Assembly (NCBI RefSeq): GCF_011044975.1
Contig: NZ_JAAKZV010000006.1
Coordinates: 36,546-100,545, forward strand
Reading direction: 5' to 3'
DNA from: Streptomyces coryli
Lineage (GTDB): Bacteria > Actinomycetota > Actinomycetes > Streptomycetales > Streptomycetaceae
DNA: 64,000 nt
The position numbers and the translations under genes are program-made. Below, in pieces: positions 55,982 through 64,000 of this stretch (within the stretch, counting starts at the first letter, position 1; each line of letters opens with the position of its first letter). The notes below the pieces were generated by a model. That model worked only from the letters and a program-made list of their open reading frames with translations. It was not told the DNA's origin and made no database searches.

Positions 55982-56781
55982 GGGCGCGCGAGCAGTTCGC
56001 CGTCGATGACCGTGACCGCGCGTCCGGTGAGTTCCACGCGCTCGCCTCGCAGCTTGGTGCCTACGAGGCCTGAGCGGGCCGAGGCCTGCAGGCCGGTCAG
56101 TTCGTCGCGGCCCAGGCGGGCGGACCACAGTGGGGCGAGCGCGGTGTGCGCGCTGCCGGTGACCGGGTCCTCGTCGATGCCCTGAGCGGGGTCGAAGAGC
56201 CGGGAGACGAAGTCGTAGCCGGCGGCCGGGTCCTTCGCGGCGGCCGTGACGATGAGGCCGTACGGGGCGAGGCGGGCCACGGCGGCAAGGTCCGGGGCGA
56301 CGGAGCGGACGGCCTGCTCGTCGCTCAGCTCCAGCAGCAGGTCGCGGATCCCGCCCCGGCATGCGTACGCCCGGACCGGCTCGGCGCCGATCGCTTCCTT
56401 CGCCTCGGCGGGGACGGGGGCCGGGGTGAGCCGGGCGACGGGGAAGTCGAGGGTGTACGCGCCGTCGGCGCGCGGGATCGCGGTCAGGATGCCGCCGCGG
56501 GTGCGGTAGCTGACCGGGGCGGACGGCGCGATGACGTGCGTCGTGGCGAGGGTGCCGTGGCCGCAGAGGTCGACCTCGCAGGCGGGGGTGAACCAGCGCA
56601 GCGCCCAGTCGGCCCCGTCGTCCAGCGGGTGCGCGAAGCAGGTCTCCGACGCGCCCACCTCGGCCGCGACCCGCTGCATCCAGGAGTCGGGCGGGAAGGC
56701 GCCGCCGTCGAGGAGCACGACTCCGGCGGGGTTGCCGGTGAAGGGCCGGTCGGTGAAGGCGTCGACGATCCGTATCCGCAT
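55978..56781 (-). CDS. PhzF-family isomerase
   Basis: The 267-residue protein has the PhzF start IRIVDAFTDRPFTGNPAGVV. The catalytic Glu lies in AAEVGASETCFAHP, and CEVDLCGHGTLATTHVI contains the conserved CGH motif. DEDPVTGSAHTALAPLWSAR completes the second half of the duplicated diaminopimelate epimerase-like fold. No phenazine genes are near, so this is one of the many general PhzF-like isomerases of unknown substrate. It is divergent from the padR gene, and their shared region carries the PadR operator candidate. Confidence 0.9.
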   Translation of the reverse strand: MRIRIVDAFTDRPFTGNPAGVVLLDGGAFPPDSWMQRVAAEVGASETCFAHPLDDGADWALRWFTPACEVDLCGHGTLATTHVIAPSAPVSYRTRGGILTAIPRADGAYTLDFPVARLTPAPVPAEAKEAIGAEPVRAYACRGGIRDLLLELSDEQAVRSVAPDLAAVARLAPYGLIVTAAAKDPAAGYDFVSRLFDPAQGIDEDPVTGSAHTALAPLWSARLGRDELTGLQASARSGLVGTKLRGERVELTGRAVTVIDGELLARP

Positions 56782-56806
56782 GTCAGGAGCTTATGCGGCG
56801 GGGTGC

Positions 56807-56835
56807 TTGCGTTCATATCGTTACCGATATATCGT
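56807..56835 (+). promoter_or_regulatory. padR promoter with internal operator
   Basis: TTGCGT (56807-56812), 17 bp, TATCGT (56830-56835) forms a promoter. ATATCG-TTAC-CGATAT (56815-56830) and the overlapping palindrome CGATATATCG (56825-56834) fill the spacer. A second pair, TCGCG (56843-56847) and CGCGA (56855-56859), lies at the start of the transcript. Autorepression by PadR is likely. Confidence 0.6.
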
Positions 56836-56895
56836 TGAGGCATCGCGAGTGATACGCGACAGATCAACGAACACATTGAGTGATAGGAGAGAACC

Positions 56896-57489
56896 ATGCG
56901 AGCACATGGACACGGACACGGATTCGGCAGTGGTGAATTCCGGCGCGACGTGCGCGAGGCCTTCGGTCCTTTCGGGCCGCCCTTCGGGCCCTTCGGCGGG
57001 CCGGGCTTCGGCGGCCGCGGCCGCGGCGGGCCGCGCGGGCGGGCCCGCAGGGGTGACGTCAGGGCGTCGATCCTGGCGCTGCTCAAGGATCGGCCGATGC
57101 ACGGCTACGAGATGATCCAGGAGATCGCCGAGCGCAGCGGCGGCGCGTGGAAGCCGAGCCCCGGCTCGGTCTACCCGACGCTGCAGCTGCTCGAGGACGA
57201 GGGCCTGATCACCAGCGCGACCGAGGGTGGCAAGAAGCTCTTCTCGCTGACCGACGCGGGCCGCACCGAGGCCGAGCAGGCCCCGGAGGCGCCCTGGGAG
57301 GCGGCAGGCCGCGGCGTCGACTGGGAGGCCATGCAGGAGATCGGGCAGGCCGGGATGGCCCTCGCGGAAGCGTTCCGCCAGGCCTACACGACCGGCACGC
57401 CGGAGCAGCGCGAGAAGGCCCTCGCGGTCGTCAACGAGGCGCGCAAGAAGCTGTACCTGATCCTCGCCGACGAGGACGGGGACGCGTGA
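56896..57489 (+). CDS. PadR-family transcriptional regulator
   Basis: The 197-residue regulator starts at an ATG with AGGAGA upstream. A 50-residue head rich in His, Gly, Phe and Arg (FGPFGPPFGPFGGPGFGGRG) precedes the PadR winged helix: RASILALLKDRPMHGYEMIQ, GGAWKPSPGSVYPTLQLLED, EGLITSATEGGKKLFSLTDA. A C-terminal dimerisation helix follows. PadR proteins of this size usually repress a transporter or enzyme gene and themselves. The likely targets are its own promoter and perhaps the divergent phzF gene. A strong terminator follows. Confidence 0.92.
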   Translation: MRAHGHGHGFGSGEFRRDVREAFGPFGPPFGPFGGPGFGGRGRGGPRGRARRGDVRASILALLKDRPMHGYEMIQEIAERSGGAWKPSPGSVYPTLQLLEDEGLITSATEGGKKLFSLTDAGRTEAEQAPEAPWEAAGRGVDWEAMQEIGQAGMALAEAFRQAYTTGTPEQREKALAVVNEARKKLYLILADEDGDA

Positions 57490-57498
57490 ACGACCGGC

Positions 57499-57543
57499 CG
57501 AGAGCCGGGGCGAGGAACACCCGCCCCCGGCTCTCGCTCTTTT
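57499..57543 (+). terminator. Rho-independent terminator of padR
   Basis: CGAGAGCCGGGG and its complement CCCCGGCTCTCG (right arm ending 57536) form a long stem, followed by CTCTTTT. It lies just after the padR stop and serves the plus strand. Confidence 0.85.
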
Positions 57544-57559
57544 GGATAGGGTCCGCGCC

Positions 57560-58126
57560 TCAGTCGCGCGGACCCCAGCCCTCCCGCAGCGGCCAGGCGT
57601 CGATCCGGCCGCAGTTGCAGACCTCGCCCGCCACCCACGCGACCTCGAGCCGGGTGCGGCTGTCCGGCGGGATCACCTCGAGCCGCTCCGGCTCCGGCCG
57701 GCAGCCACCGTCCACCGGGTCGGCCTCGCCCGGGACTTGCGAGGTGTGCAGGCCGCTCCAGGCGGAGTCGCCCGGCGTGAGGGTGAGCTGCTTCGGCGTG
57801 CGGGAGCGGTCGCGGATGACCATCGTGTGCAGATTCCGGCCGTCGGCGTCGACCAGCTGCAGGCCCGGCCAGCCCTGCGTACGGCAGCTGTGTCCTGAGG
57901 TGTTGGTGAGGACGAGCACGGTGTAGCGGTTGCCGGCGGCCGGGTTGAGCTGCCGGAGCGAGGCCGAGAGGTCGGACGTGGCGCACCAGGGGGTGCCGTC
58001 CGTCCCGTTGGCGGCCATCTGTCCCTGGCCGTCCATCCGGCTCCCGGCGGTCTGCGCGCATCCGGACGCCAGTAAGCCCGTCGCGGCCAGTGCGGCGAGG
58101 GCGGCGCGGGTGCGGTTCGGCTTCAT
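57560..58126 (-). CDS. DUF4232 lipoprotein
   Basis: The 188-residue protein has a lipoprotein signal peptide with lipobox LLASGC, lipidated at Cys23. The DUF4232 region starts at WCATSDLSASLRQLNPAAGN and continues RYTVLVLTNTSGHSCRTQGW. GCRPEPERLEVIPPDSRTRL ends it. Four further Cys may form disulfides. The family is common on the actinomycete surface with unknown function. It is divergent from an EamA transporter gene. Confidence 0.9.
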   Translation of the reverse strand: MKPNRTRAALAALAATGLLASGCAQTAGSRMDGQGQMAANGTDGTPWCATSDLSASLRQLNPAAGNRYTVLVLTNTSGHSCRTQGWPGLQLVDADGRNLHTMVIRDRSRTPKQLTLTPGDSAWSGLHTSQVPGEADPVDGGCRPEPERLEVIPPDSRTRLEVAWVAGEVCNCGRIDAWPLREGWGPRD

Positions 58127-58252
58127 GGTTCACCACCCAGACGTATGTCTTTTCCGGATATCTGCCCCTTTCTATGGGCAAGTACGTCGCCGGAATGTCT
58201 GTCATGAGCTACCCGCGTGACACTCCTGTCGTGGCGATGTCAGGATGTGCCC

Positions 58253-59242
58253 ATGCACATGGCACAGGGGAGGGGCGCCGGGCTCGGTCTCGCGCTCACA
58301 GCGGCAATAGCGTTCGGTGGGTCAGGAGTCGCGGCCAAGCCGCTGATCGAGGCGGGTCTCGACCCGCTGCATGTGGTGTGGGTGCGCGTGGCCGGTGCGG
58401 CCCTGGTGCTGCTGCCGCTGGCCTGGCGGCACCGCAATCTGCTGCGCGAACGGCCCGCTCTCCTCGCCGGCTTCGGCCTGCTGGCCGTCGCCGGGGTGCA
58501 GGCCTTCTACTTTGCCGCCATCTCCCGTATCCCGGTCGGGGTGGCGCTGCTCATCGAGTATCTGGGACCGGTGTTCGTGCTCGCCTGGATCCGCTTCGTA
58601 CAGCGGCGGCCGGTGTCCAAGGGCGCCGCGATCGGAGCCGTGGTCGCCATGGCCGGACTCGCGTGCGTCGTCGAGATCTGGGCCGGCCTCGGCTTCGATG
58701 CGCTCGGGCTGCTGCTCGCGCTGGGCGCGGCCTGCTGCCAGGCCGGCTTCTTCCTGCTGTCCGCCCAGGGCGGGGACGGTGAGGACGCACCGGATCCGCT
58801 CGGCGTGATCGCGTACGGGCTGCTCTTCGGCACCGTGGTGCTGACCGTCATCGCCCGCCCCTGGCAGATGGACTTCGCACTGCTCGGCGGCAGCGCGGAC
58901 ATGGGCGGTACGCAGACGCCCGCGTGGCTGCTCGCCGCCTGGATCGTGCTGGTGACCACCGTCGTCGCCTACCTCGCCGGAGTCACCGCCGTGCGACGGC
59001 TGTCGCCGCAGGTGGCGGGCGTGGTGGCGTATCTGGAGGCGGTCGTTGCGACCGTGCTCGCGTGGGTGCTCCTGCATGAGCACCTGTCCGCGCCGCAGAT
59101 GCTCGGCGGCGTGGTGGTGCTCGCCGGCGCCTTTATCGCGCAGTCGGCGACGCCGCGGGCTCCGGCCGCGGAGCCGGTGGCCGGGGCGCGGGCGGAGGGG
59201 CCGGAAAAAGAGACGTTGCCGCAGCCCACGGCCAGGCCGTAG
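58253..59242 (+). CDS. EamA-family (DMT) transporter, first of three
   Basis: The 329-residue inner-membrane protein starts at the ATG at 58253 (MHMAQGRGAG), with CAGGA upstream. It has ten hydrophobic helices in two EamA repeats, for example LTAAIAFGGSGVAAKPLIEA and VAGVVAYLEAVVATVLAWVL. Such carriers export amino acids or metabolites. A Pro/Glu-rich cytoplasmic tail ends it. The stop codon TAG lies inside the -10 of the next transcript. Substrate is unknown. Confidence 0.9.
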   Translation: MHMAQGRGAGLGLALTAAIAFGGSGVAAKPLIEAGLDPLHVVWVRVAGAALVLLPLAWRHRNLLRERPALLAGFGLLAVAGVQAFYFAAISRIPVGVALLIEYLGPVFVLAWIRFVQRRPVSKGAAIGAVVAMAGLACVVEIWAGLGFDALGLLLALGAACCQAGFFLLSAQGGDGEDAPDPLGVIAYGLLFGTVVLTVIARPWQMDFALLGGSADMGGTQTPAWLLAAWIVLVTTVVAYLAGVTAVRRLSPQVAGVVAYLEAVVATVLAWVLLHEHLSAPQMLGGVVVLAGAFIAQSATPRAPAAEPVAGARAEGPEKETLPQPTARP

Positions 59243-59245
59243 GGT
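59216..59245 (+). promoter_or_regulatory. Promoter of the leader-ORF/EamA unit
   Basis: TTGCCG (59216-59221), 18 bp, TAGGGT (59240-59245). The first three bases of the -10 are the stop codon of the upstream EamA gene. The ATG of the 12-codon leader ORF at 59253 lies at the expected transcript start. Confidence 0.55.
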
Positions 59246-59252
59246 CGGCCTC

Positions 59253-59291
59253 ATGCCTTTGACGCTCGTTCTCCCGCCCCCCGCCGCGTAA
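59253..59291 (+). CDS. 12-codon leader peptide upstream of an EamA transporter
   Basis: The ORF reads [12 protein letters not shown] and ends in TAA at 59289-59291. Its ATG sits at the predicted transcription start, so it would be read from a leaderless mRNA. Three consecutive Pro codons could slow the ribosome. A hairpin CCCGCC-GCGTAA-GGCGGG (59280-59297) encloses the stop codon, and a second pairing (GCTGGT/ACCAGC) follows before the EamA start. This has the layout of a translational attenuator; activity is not shown. Confidence 0.45.
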   Translation: MPLTLVLPPPAA

Positions 59292-59397
59292 GGCGGGCCG
59301 CACCAGGAAGCCGCCGGGGCGCAGACCGCCCCCGCGCTGGTTGCCGCTGCCCGCACACGGGACCAGCCGACCACTTCCTCTTGCGCGGAGAACCAAC

Positions 59398-60369
59398 GTG
59401 TCTGCAACACCCTCTTCCCACCTGCCCGTGGCCCGTGGGCTGCTCTATCTGATCGTCGCCGGTGCCGCCTGGGGCACCTCCGGCGCGGCCGCCTCCCTGG
59501 TCTACGACTCCAGCGATCTCGGCCCCATCGCCCTGTCCTTCTACCGCTATCTGGGCGGCCTAGCGCTGCTCCTGGCGGTACGGAAGGTGGGTGCCCGCAA
59601 GCGCCAGGAGCGGGCGGCCGCGGCGGCCGACGAGCCGCGCCGCCGGCGGGCGGTGCGGCTGACCGTGACCGGGCTCGGCATGGCGCTGTTCTGGACCGCC
59701 TACTTCGGCGCCGTCGACGTGACCGGCCTCGCCGTGGGCACCGTCGTCACGCTCGGCACCGGACCCGTCCTCATCGCGTTCGGCGCCCGGCTGTTCCTGG
59801 GCGAACGCCTCGGCCGCGGCGGCCTCGCGGCCGTCGGCTGCGCCCTCGCCGGGCTCGCGGTACTGGTCCTCGGCGGCGACGCGGCGAGCGTCAAGCCGCT
59901 CGGCATCCTCCTCGCGCTGCTGTCGGCCGCGGGCTACGCCTCGATCACGCTGCTCACCCGCCGGATGGGCCGCGCGGGCGGCACGGACGCGCTGCAGACC
60001 ACCCTGTGGTCGTTCGTGATCGGCGCGCTGGCGCTCACGCCGTTCGCCGTGGCCGAGGGGCTGCTGCCGCATGCCGCCGACCTGGGTCGGGTGATCGTGC
60101 TGCTGATGTACGTGTCGGCCGTACCGACGGCGCTCGGCTACGCGCTGTACTTCGCGGGAGCCGCGGTCGTCCGCTCCACGACGGTCTCGGTGATCATGCT
60201 GATCGAGCCGGTCAGCGCCGCCGCGATCGCGGTCGGGCTGCTGGGGGAGCGGCTGACCGCGGCCATGCTCGCGGGCACGGTGCTGCTGCTGGCCGCGGTC
60301 ACCGCCCTGGCCTTCGCGGAGGCACGGACGGCCGCCGCGGCCAGGAACTCGCTGCCGTCATCCGTGTGA
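59398..60369 (+). CDS. EamA-family (DMT) transporter, second of three
   Basis: The 323-residue polytopic protein starts at a GTG preceded by CGGAGA. The EamA repeats include [40 protein letters not shown] and [21 protein letters not shown] basic loop ([20 protein letters not shown]) separates helices of the first repeat. It is preceded by a short leader ORF, so expression may depend on translation of that ORF. Its end overlaps the convergent PaiB-like gene by 12 bp. Substrate is unknown. Confidence 0.9.
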   Translation: MSATPSSHLPVARGLLYLIVAGAAWGTSGAAASLVYDSSDLGPIALSFYRYLGGLALLLAVRKVGARKRQERAAAAADEPRRRRAVRLTVTGLGMALFWTAYFGAVDVTGLAVGTVVTLGTGPVLIAFGARLFLGERLGRGGLAAVGCALAGLAVLVLGGDAASVKPLGILLALLSAAGYASITLLTRRMGRAGGTDALQTTLWSFVIGALALTPFAVAEGLLPHAADLGRVIVLLMYVSAVPTALGYALYFAGAAVVRSTTVSVIMLIEPVSAAAIAVGLLGERLTAAMLAGTVLLLAAVTALAFAEARTAAAARNSLPSSV

Positions 60370-61002
60370 CGGCTGCCCGAGCCGGCGCATGACGTGCTCC
60401 CGGGCGGCGGCATCGAGCGGAGCGCCGCGCTCCGCCAGCCGCCGCCCGATCCGCTCGCGCACCGGCTCGGGCTTGTGCGACGCGTACTTGAACTTCGCGC
60501 GCACCCCGGTCACCTCGAGCCGGATGCCGCGGATCCTGGCGAGCATCCGGCCGTACGGGTCGGCGCCGGCCTCGATCGGCGCGTGGTCGCCATCCGGCTG
60601 GAAGTGACCGACCTGCCGACGCAGCAGCTCCGCCTTGCCCCCGGCGTCGTCGACCAGCCGGGCGGTGCAGCGCAGTTGGACGGCCGCGTAGAAGCTGGTC
60701 GGCACGCCGTGCTCCGGCGGGGCGTCCTCGGCGGCCTGCCACGGGCCGGGGATGAAGGCGTAGTCGTCGACCACGCTGAGCAGCACCTCGGGCGCTTCCG
60801 CGAGGGCGTCGCCGAGGGGGTTGGGGCGGGCGATGTGGGTGACCACCTCGCCGCGCTCCGGGTCGTACGCGAAGTGCAGCGGCTGCACGAGGGGCGGCTC
60901 GCCGGGTGGGCCGTTCACCGCCAGCTGGCCGAAGTCCCGTGCCGCGAGCCACTGCTGCCATTCGGCGTCGTCGCGGGGCTCGTCCCAGGGGTGGATGAGC
61001 AT
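60358..61002 (-). CDS. PaiB-type FMN-binding protein
   Basis: The 214-residue protein has the FMN_bind_2 (PaiB) pattern: [60 protein letters not shown] and [29 protein letters not shown] is the conserved second half. PaiB proteins bind FMN or heme and are described as negative regulators, but many act as flavin-dependent enzymes. It is 3 bp after another FMN-family gene and co-transcribed with it. Confidence 0.82.
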   Translation of the reverse strand: MLIHPWDEPRDDAEWQQWLAARDFGQLAVNGPPGEPPLVQPLHFAYDPERGEVVTHIARPNPLGDALAEAPEVLLSVVDDYAFIPGPWQAAEDAPPEHGVPTSFYAAVQLRCTARLVDDAGGKAELLRRQVGHFQPDGDHAPIEAGADPYGRMLARIRGIRLEVTGVRAKFKYASHKPEPVRERIGRRLAERGAPLDAAAREHVMRRLGQPSHG

Positions 61003-61004
61003 GA

Positions 61005-61685
61005 TCAGCTCCGGGTGGCGAGGAAGTCGGTGATGTGCGCGGGGACTTCGGTGCCGGGGGCGAGGCGGTCATCCGGCTGCGGGGTGCCGTACGCGGTGCG
61101 GACGGGGATGACGCCCGCCCAGTACGGGAGCTCGTAGTCCTCCGGCTCGTCGTTGACGCCACCGCTGCGGACCTTGGCGGAGACCTCGTTGAGGTCGATG
61201 GCCAGGACCGCGGTGGCGGCCAGCTCCTTGGCGTTGGCGCCGCGGGCGCCCTCGGTGCGGTCCGGGAGGACGTGGTTGACGAGCGCGTCCACGGCCTCGC
61301 GGCGGGCGTCGTCGCCTATGACCGGGCGGGCGGTGCCGTGGACGACCACCGAGCGGTAGTTGATCGAGTGGTGGAAGCCGGAGCGGGCCAGCACCAGGCC
61401 GTCGACATGGGTGACGGTCAGACACACCGGCAGGCCCGGGTCCTCGGCCTGGCCGGCGGCGCGCAGCGGGCGGGAGCCGGTGGAGCCGTGCACATAGAGC
61501 GTCTCGCCGACGCGGCCGTAGAGGGTGGGCAGCACGACGGGGGCGCCGTCGCGGACGAAGCCGAGGTGGCAGAGGTAGCCCTCGTCGAGGATCGCGTGCA
61601 CCAGTTCCTTGTCGTACGACGCGCGCTCGCGGGCCCGGGTGGGGACGGTGCGGTCGGTCGGCGTGTAGCCGGCGCTGCTGCTCAT
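61005..61685 (-). CDS. Pyridoxamine 5'-phosphate oxidase family FMN-binding protein
   Basis: The 226-residue split-barrel flavoprotein has LDEGYLCHLGFVRDGAPVVL, PTLYGRVGETLYVHGSTGSR and FHHSINYRSVVVHGTARPVI, typical of the PPOX-like family with FMN phosphate contacts. The reaction is unknown; true PdxH is not implied. It is divergent from the MocR gene with only 36 bp between the start codons, so MocR probably controls both. The PaiB-like gene follows in the same operon. Confidence 0.88.
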   Translation of the reverse strand: MSSSAGYTPTDRTVPTRARERASYDKELVHAILDEGYLCHLGFVRDGAPVVLPTLYGRVGETLYVHGSTGSRPLRAAGQAEDPGLPVCLTVTHVDGLVLARSGFHHSINYRSVVVHGTARPVIGDDARREAVDALVNHVLPDRTEGARGANAKELAATAVLAIDLNEVSAKVRSGGVNDEPEDYELPYWAGVIPVRTAYGTPQPDDRLAPGTEVPAHITDFLATRS

Positions 61686-61721
61686 TGGTGCTCTCCATTG
61701 TATTAGTGCATACTGTTCTTT
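61686..61721. promoter_or_regulatory. Short AT-rich divergent promoter between PPOX and MocR genes
   Basis: The 36-bp spacer is far richer in AT than its surroundings. TACTGT (61711-61716) is a -10 for the MocR GTG at 61722, which would give a leaderless mRNA. GTAT-TAGTGC-ATAC in the middle is a partial palindrome. Such compact spacers suit MocR autoregulation. Confidence 0.45.
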
Positions 61722-63053
61722 GTGCTAGGAGAGTATCGGATCAGCGGGCGGCGCGCAGCAGACATTGCGGCCGATGTCGAGGCGGCGGTGGGTTCCGGGG
61801 CGCTCAAGCCCGGTCAAGTGCTGCCGCCCATGCGGGAGTTGGCGGCCGAGCTGGGCGTCAATCCGAATACGGTCGCGGCCGCGTATCGCACGCTGCGGGA
61901 GCGGGGTGTGATCGAGACGGCGGGGCGGAGGGGCAGTCGCGTACGGCCGCGGCCGCAGACCACGGCGCGCGAGCAGGTGGTGGTCGAGGCGCCGCCGGGG
62001 GTACGGGACGTCGGCAAGGGGAACCCGGATCCGACGCTGCTGCCGCCGCTCGCCGATGCCCTGGCGGCAGCAGCCGCACGGGCGGCGGAGCGGCCGGTGA
62101 TGTACGGGGCCGCGGCGGTGGCGGAGGACTTCGCGGCGGCGGCCCGGGCCGCTTTCGATGCGGACGGGATTCCGGCCGGGCCGGTCGCGGCCGCGTCCGG
62201 CTCCCTCGATGCCATCGAGCGGCTGCTCGCCGCGCACCTGCGGCCCGGTGACGCGGTCGCGATCGAGGACCCGGGCTGGGGCTCGCTGCTCGACCTCGTG
62301 CCCGCGCTCGGCCTGAAGCCGGTGCCGGTGGCGCTCGACGACGACGGGCCGCTGCCCGCGGACGTGGAACGGGCGCTCGGCGCGGGCGCCCGCGCGCTGG
62401 TGGTGACCGACCGGGCGCAGAACCCGACCGGCGCGGCGGTGAGCGCCGCCCGGGCCGCGGAGCTGCGGGAGGTGCTGGCCGCGCATCCGCGGGTGCTGGT
62501 GATCGAGGACGACCATGGGCACGGCATCGTCGATCTGCCGCTCCATCCGCTGGCGGGAGTCACCGAGCACTGGGCGTTCGTGCGCTCGGCGGCCAAGGCG
62601 TACGGCCCTGATCTGCGGGTCGCCTCGCTCACCGGCGATCCGGTGAGCCTGGACCGGTTCTCCGGGCGGCAGCGGCTCGGTCCTGGGTGGGTGAGTCACC
62701 TGCTGCAGGACGCGCTCGTGCACCTGTGGCGTACGGGCTCGGTGGACCCGGCCGCGGTCGCCGCCGCCTACGCCGTACGCCGCGACCCGCTGTTGGCGGC
62801 GCTCGCCGAGCGGGGGGTCGCGGCGCACGGCCGCAGCGGGATGAACGTGTGGATCCCGGTGCCGGACGAGACCTCCGCGGTGGCCCGGATGCTCCAGGCC
62901 GGCTGGGCCGTGGCGCCCGGGGCGCGCTTCCGCATGGCGTCACCGCCGGCGGTGCGGGTGACCGTATCGCCGCTGGTCGCCGACGAGCTCGGGCCGCTGG
63001 CGGACGCGATCGCCGCGGCCGCGACGCCGGGTGCGGGGCGGCGATACGTATAG
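61722..63053 (+). CDS. MocR/GntR-family aminotransferase-like regulator
   Basis: The 443-residue protein has an N-terminal GntR winged helix (GALKPGQVLPPMRELAAELG, VNPNTVAAAYRTLRERGVIE) and a fold-type I aminotransferase domain. The latter has DRAQNPTGAAVSAARAAELR, VLVIEDDHGHGIV and the PLP Lys in FVRSAAKAYGPDLRVASL. MocR proteins use PLP as a sensor to control vitamin B6 or amino-compound genes. The GTG start lies next to a -10, so the mRNA is probably leaderless. The divergent PPOX gene is the obvious target. Confidence 0.92.
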   Translation: MLGEYRISGRRAADIAADVEAAVGSGALKPGQVLPPMRELAAELGVNPNTVAAAYRTLRERGVIETAGRRGSRVRPRPQTTAREQVVVEAPPGVRDVGKGNPDPTLLPPLADALAAAAARAAERPVMYGAAAVAEDFAAAARAAFDADGIPAGPVAAASGSLDAIERLLAAHLRPGDAVAIEDPGWGSLLDLVPALGLKPVPVALDDDGPLPADVERALGAGARALVVTDRAQNPTGAAVSAARAAELREVLAAHPRVLVIEDDHGHGIVDLPLHPLAGVTEHWAFVRSAAKAYGPDLRVASLTGDPVSLDRFSGRQRLGPGWVSHLLQDALVHLWRTGSVDPAAVAAAYAVRRDPLLAALAERGVAAHGRSGMNVWIPVPDETSAVARMLQAGWAVAPGARFRMASPPAVRVTVSPLVADELGPLADAIAAAATPGAGRRYV

Positions 63054-63102
63054 CGGCGGTACGTATAACGGCCAGGTCTGTCGCGCCTGTAACGGCTAGG
63101 TC
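63038..63102. repeat. Short direct repeats at the end of the MocR gene
   Basis: GCGGCGATACGTATAGCG (63038-63055) and GCGGCGGTACGTATAACG (63053-63070) differ at two positions. TAACGGCCAGGTC (63066-63078) and TAACGGCTAGGTC (63090-63102) differ at one. They lie between the convergent MocR and EamA genes. A local duplication is the simplest reading. Confidence 0.65.
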
Positions 63103-64000
63103 CGCCGCGCCCTGCCCTTGAGCTGTGTCAGTGCCGCACCCGCCAGGATGATCGCGGCGCCGACCGGCGTGTTCCAGTGCAGCGCCTCGCCCAGGAGCGC
63201 GACGCCCGCAACCGTCGCGATCAGCGGCACGAAGTACGTGACCATCGTCCCCGTCGTCGGCCCGACCTCGGCGACGATGCCGTACTGCAGCAGGAACGCC
63301 ACGCCCGTGCCCAGCGCGCCCAGGGCGAAGATCGCCAGCAGCGGCACCATCGGGTAGCTGTGCGGCACCGACGTGAACGCCGCGGTCGCGATGACCAGCT
63401 GCACCGTGCCGAGCAGCAGCTGGCCGCCGGAGAGCGCCAGGTTGGAGTGCCCGGTGGCGGCCATGTTGCGGCGGACGTAGAGCCAGCCGATCGCGTACGA
63501 GGCCGAGGCGCCGAGCGCCATCAGCACGCCCGCCGGGTCGTGGCCTGAGAAGCCCTGCCAGGCGCCGAGGACGACCAGCACGCCGGCGAAGCCGATGCCC
63601 AGGCCCGCGACCTTGCGCCGGGTCGGGCGGTCCTCGGACAGCGCCACGACGGACAGGGCCATGCCCCAGAGCGGGGTGGTGGCGTTGCAGATGCCGGCCA
63701 GCGACGACGGGATGGTCTGCTCGGCGTAGGCGAAGAGGGAGAACGGGAGGGCGTTGAGGAAGAACGCCGAGACCGACAGGTGCGCCCAGAGCCTCGGGGT
63801 CCGCGGGAGGCGCTCGCGCTTGAAGGCAAGCGCCGCCATGAGTACGGCCGTGCCGAAGACCATCCGCCCGAGGGTCACCTGCAGCGGGGCGTAGCCCTCG
63901 GTGCCCACCTTGATGAGGAGGAAGCTGAAGCCCCAGATCAGCGAGAGCACCGCGAAGCGGATGCGCCAGTCGACGGAGGGGCGGGGGGCGGCCGCTGCGG
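63096..64000 (-). CDS. EamA-family (DMT) transporter, third (partial, N-terminus off window)
   Basis: The frame is open from its stop at 63096 to the window edge, giving 301 codons. Helices include LSLIWGFSFLLIKVGTEGYA, SLAGICNATTPLWGMALSVV and TGTMVTYFVPLIATVAGVAL, the usual EamA order. An internal GTG at 63950 falls inside the first helix, so the true start lies beyond 64000, where AAAAPRPSVDWRIRFA continues upstream. Substrate is unknown. It converges on the MocR gene. Confidence 0.9.
   Translation of the reverse strand, partial: AAAAPRPSVDWRIRFAVLSLIWGFSFLLIKVGTEGYAPLQVTLGRMVFGTAVLMAALAFKRERLPRTPRLWAHLSVSAFFLNALPFSLFAYAEQTIPSSLAGICNATTPLWGMALSVVALSEDRPTRRKVAGLGIGFAGVLVVLGAWQGFSGHDPAGVLMALGASASYAIGWLYVRRNMAATGHSNLALSGGQLLLGTVQLVIATAAFTSVPHSYPMVPLLAIFALGALGTGVAFLLQYGIVAEVGPTTGTMVTYFVPLIATVAGVALLGEALHWNTPVGAAIILAGAALTQLKGRARRT

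Overview
The window is chromosomal DNA of a high-GC actinomycete, almost certainly Streptomyces. The evidence is strong GC3 bias, frequent GTG starts, leaderless-looking promoters, a conservon-type histidine kinase/roadblock/DUF742 set, a crr-ptsI pair, a glycine riboswitch before gcvP, and PafBC-type damage promoters. I saw no tRNA, rRNA, CRISPR array or insertion sequence.

Layout. 1-9430: the 5' part of a PAS-SpoIIE phosphatase gene, a HEAT-repeat gene, then an overlapping four-gene operon (two GT4 glycosyltransferases, an SGNH hydrolase, a fused hydantoinase/oxoprolinase). 9461-16572: a three-gene operon resembling MukF-MukE-MukB / JetABC, with a perfect PafBC promoter and no JetD-like nuclease beside it. 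16676-23622: membrane proteins, an EgtD-like methyltransferase, a 23-bp triple repeat and a conservon lacking its GTPase. 23644-34269: glpK, a thiolase/DUF35 pair, a secreted VanX-like peptidase, a catalytically degenerate GH31 protein, acetoacetyl-CoA synthetase and a DNA-damage-promoter gene of unknown function.

34302-50212 is a conserved core: ptsI and crr on the minus strand, then CDP-alcohol phosphatidyltransferase, a ManC/phosphomutase fusion, DUF881-sbp-DUF881, a GarA-type FHA protein, an FtsR-type MerR, a bifunctional nuclease, a second MerR, dinB and gcvP. From recall, this parallels Mycobacterium tuberculosis Rv1822-Rv1832, but gcvH, which sits before garA there, is absent here. 50234-64000 is mixed: DUF5999, a GCS2-like ligase, a VWA/substrate-binding protein, a CPBP protease, PhzF, PadR, a DUF4232 lipoprotein, three EamA transporters (one behind a 12-codon leader ORF), two FMN-binding oxidoreductase-family proteins and a MocR regulator.

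The most notable signal is the DNA-damage theme. TTGTCRGTG-N8-TANNNT-type promoters precede the SMC-like operon (9461), an unknown gene (33334) and dinB (45197). The SMC-like operon without a nuclease is the best candidate for an undescribed system, possibly a repair or chromosome-handling complex rather than plasmid defence.
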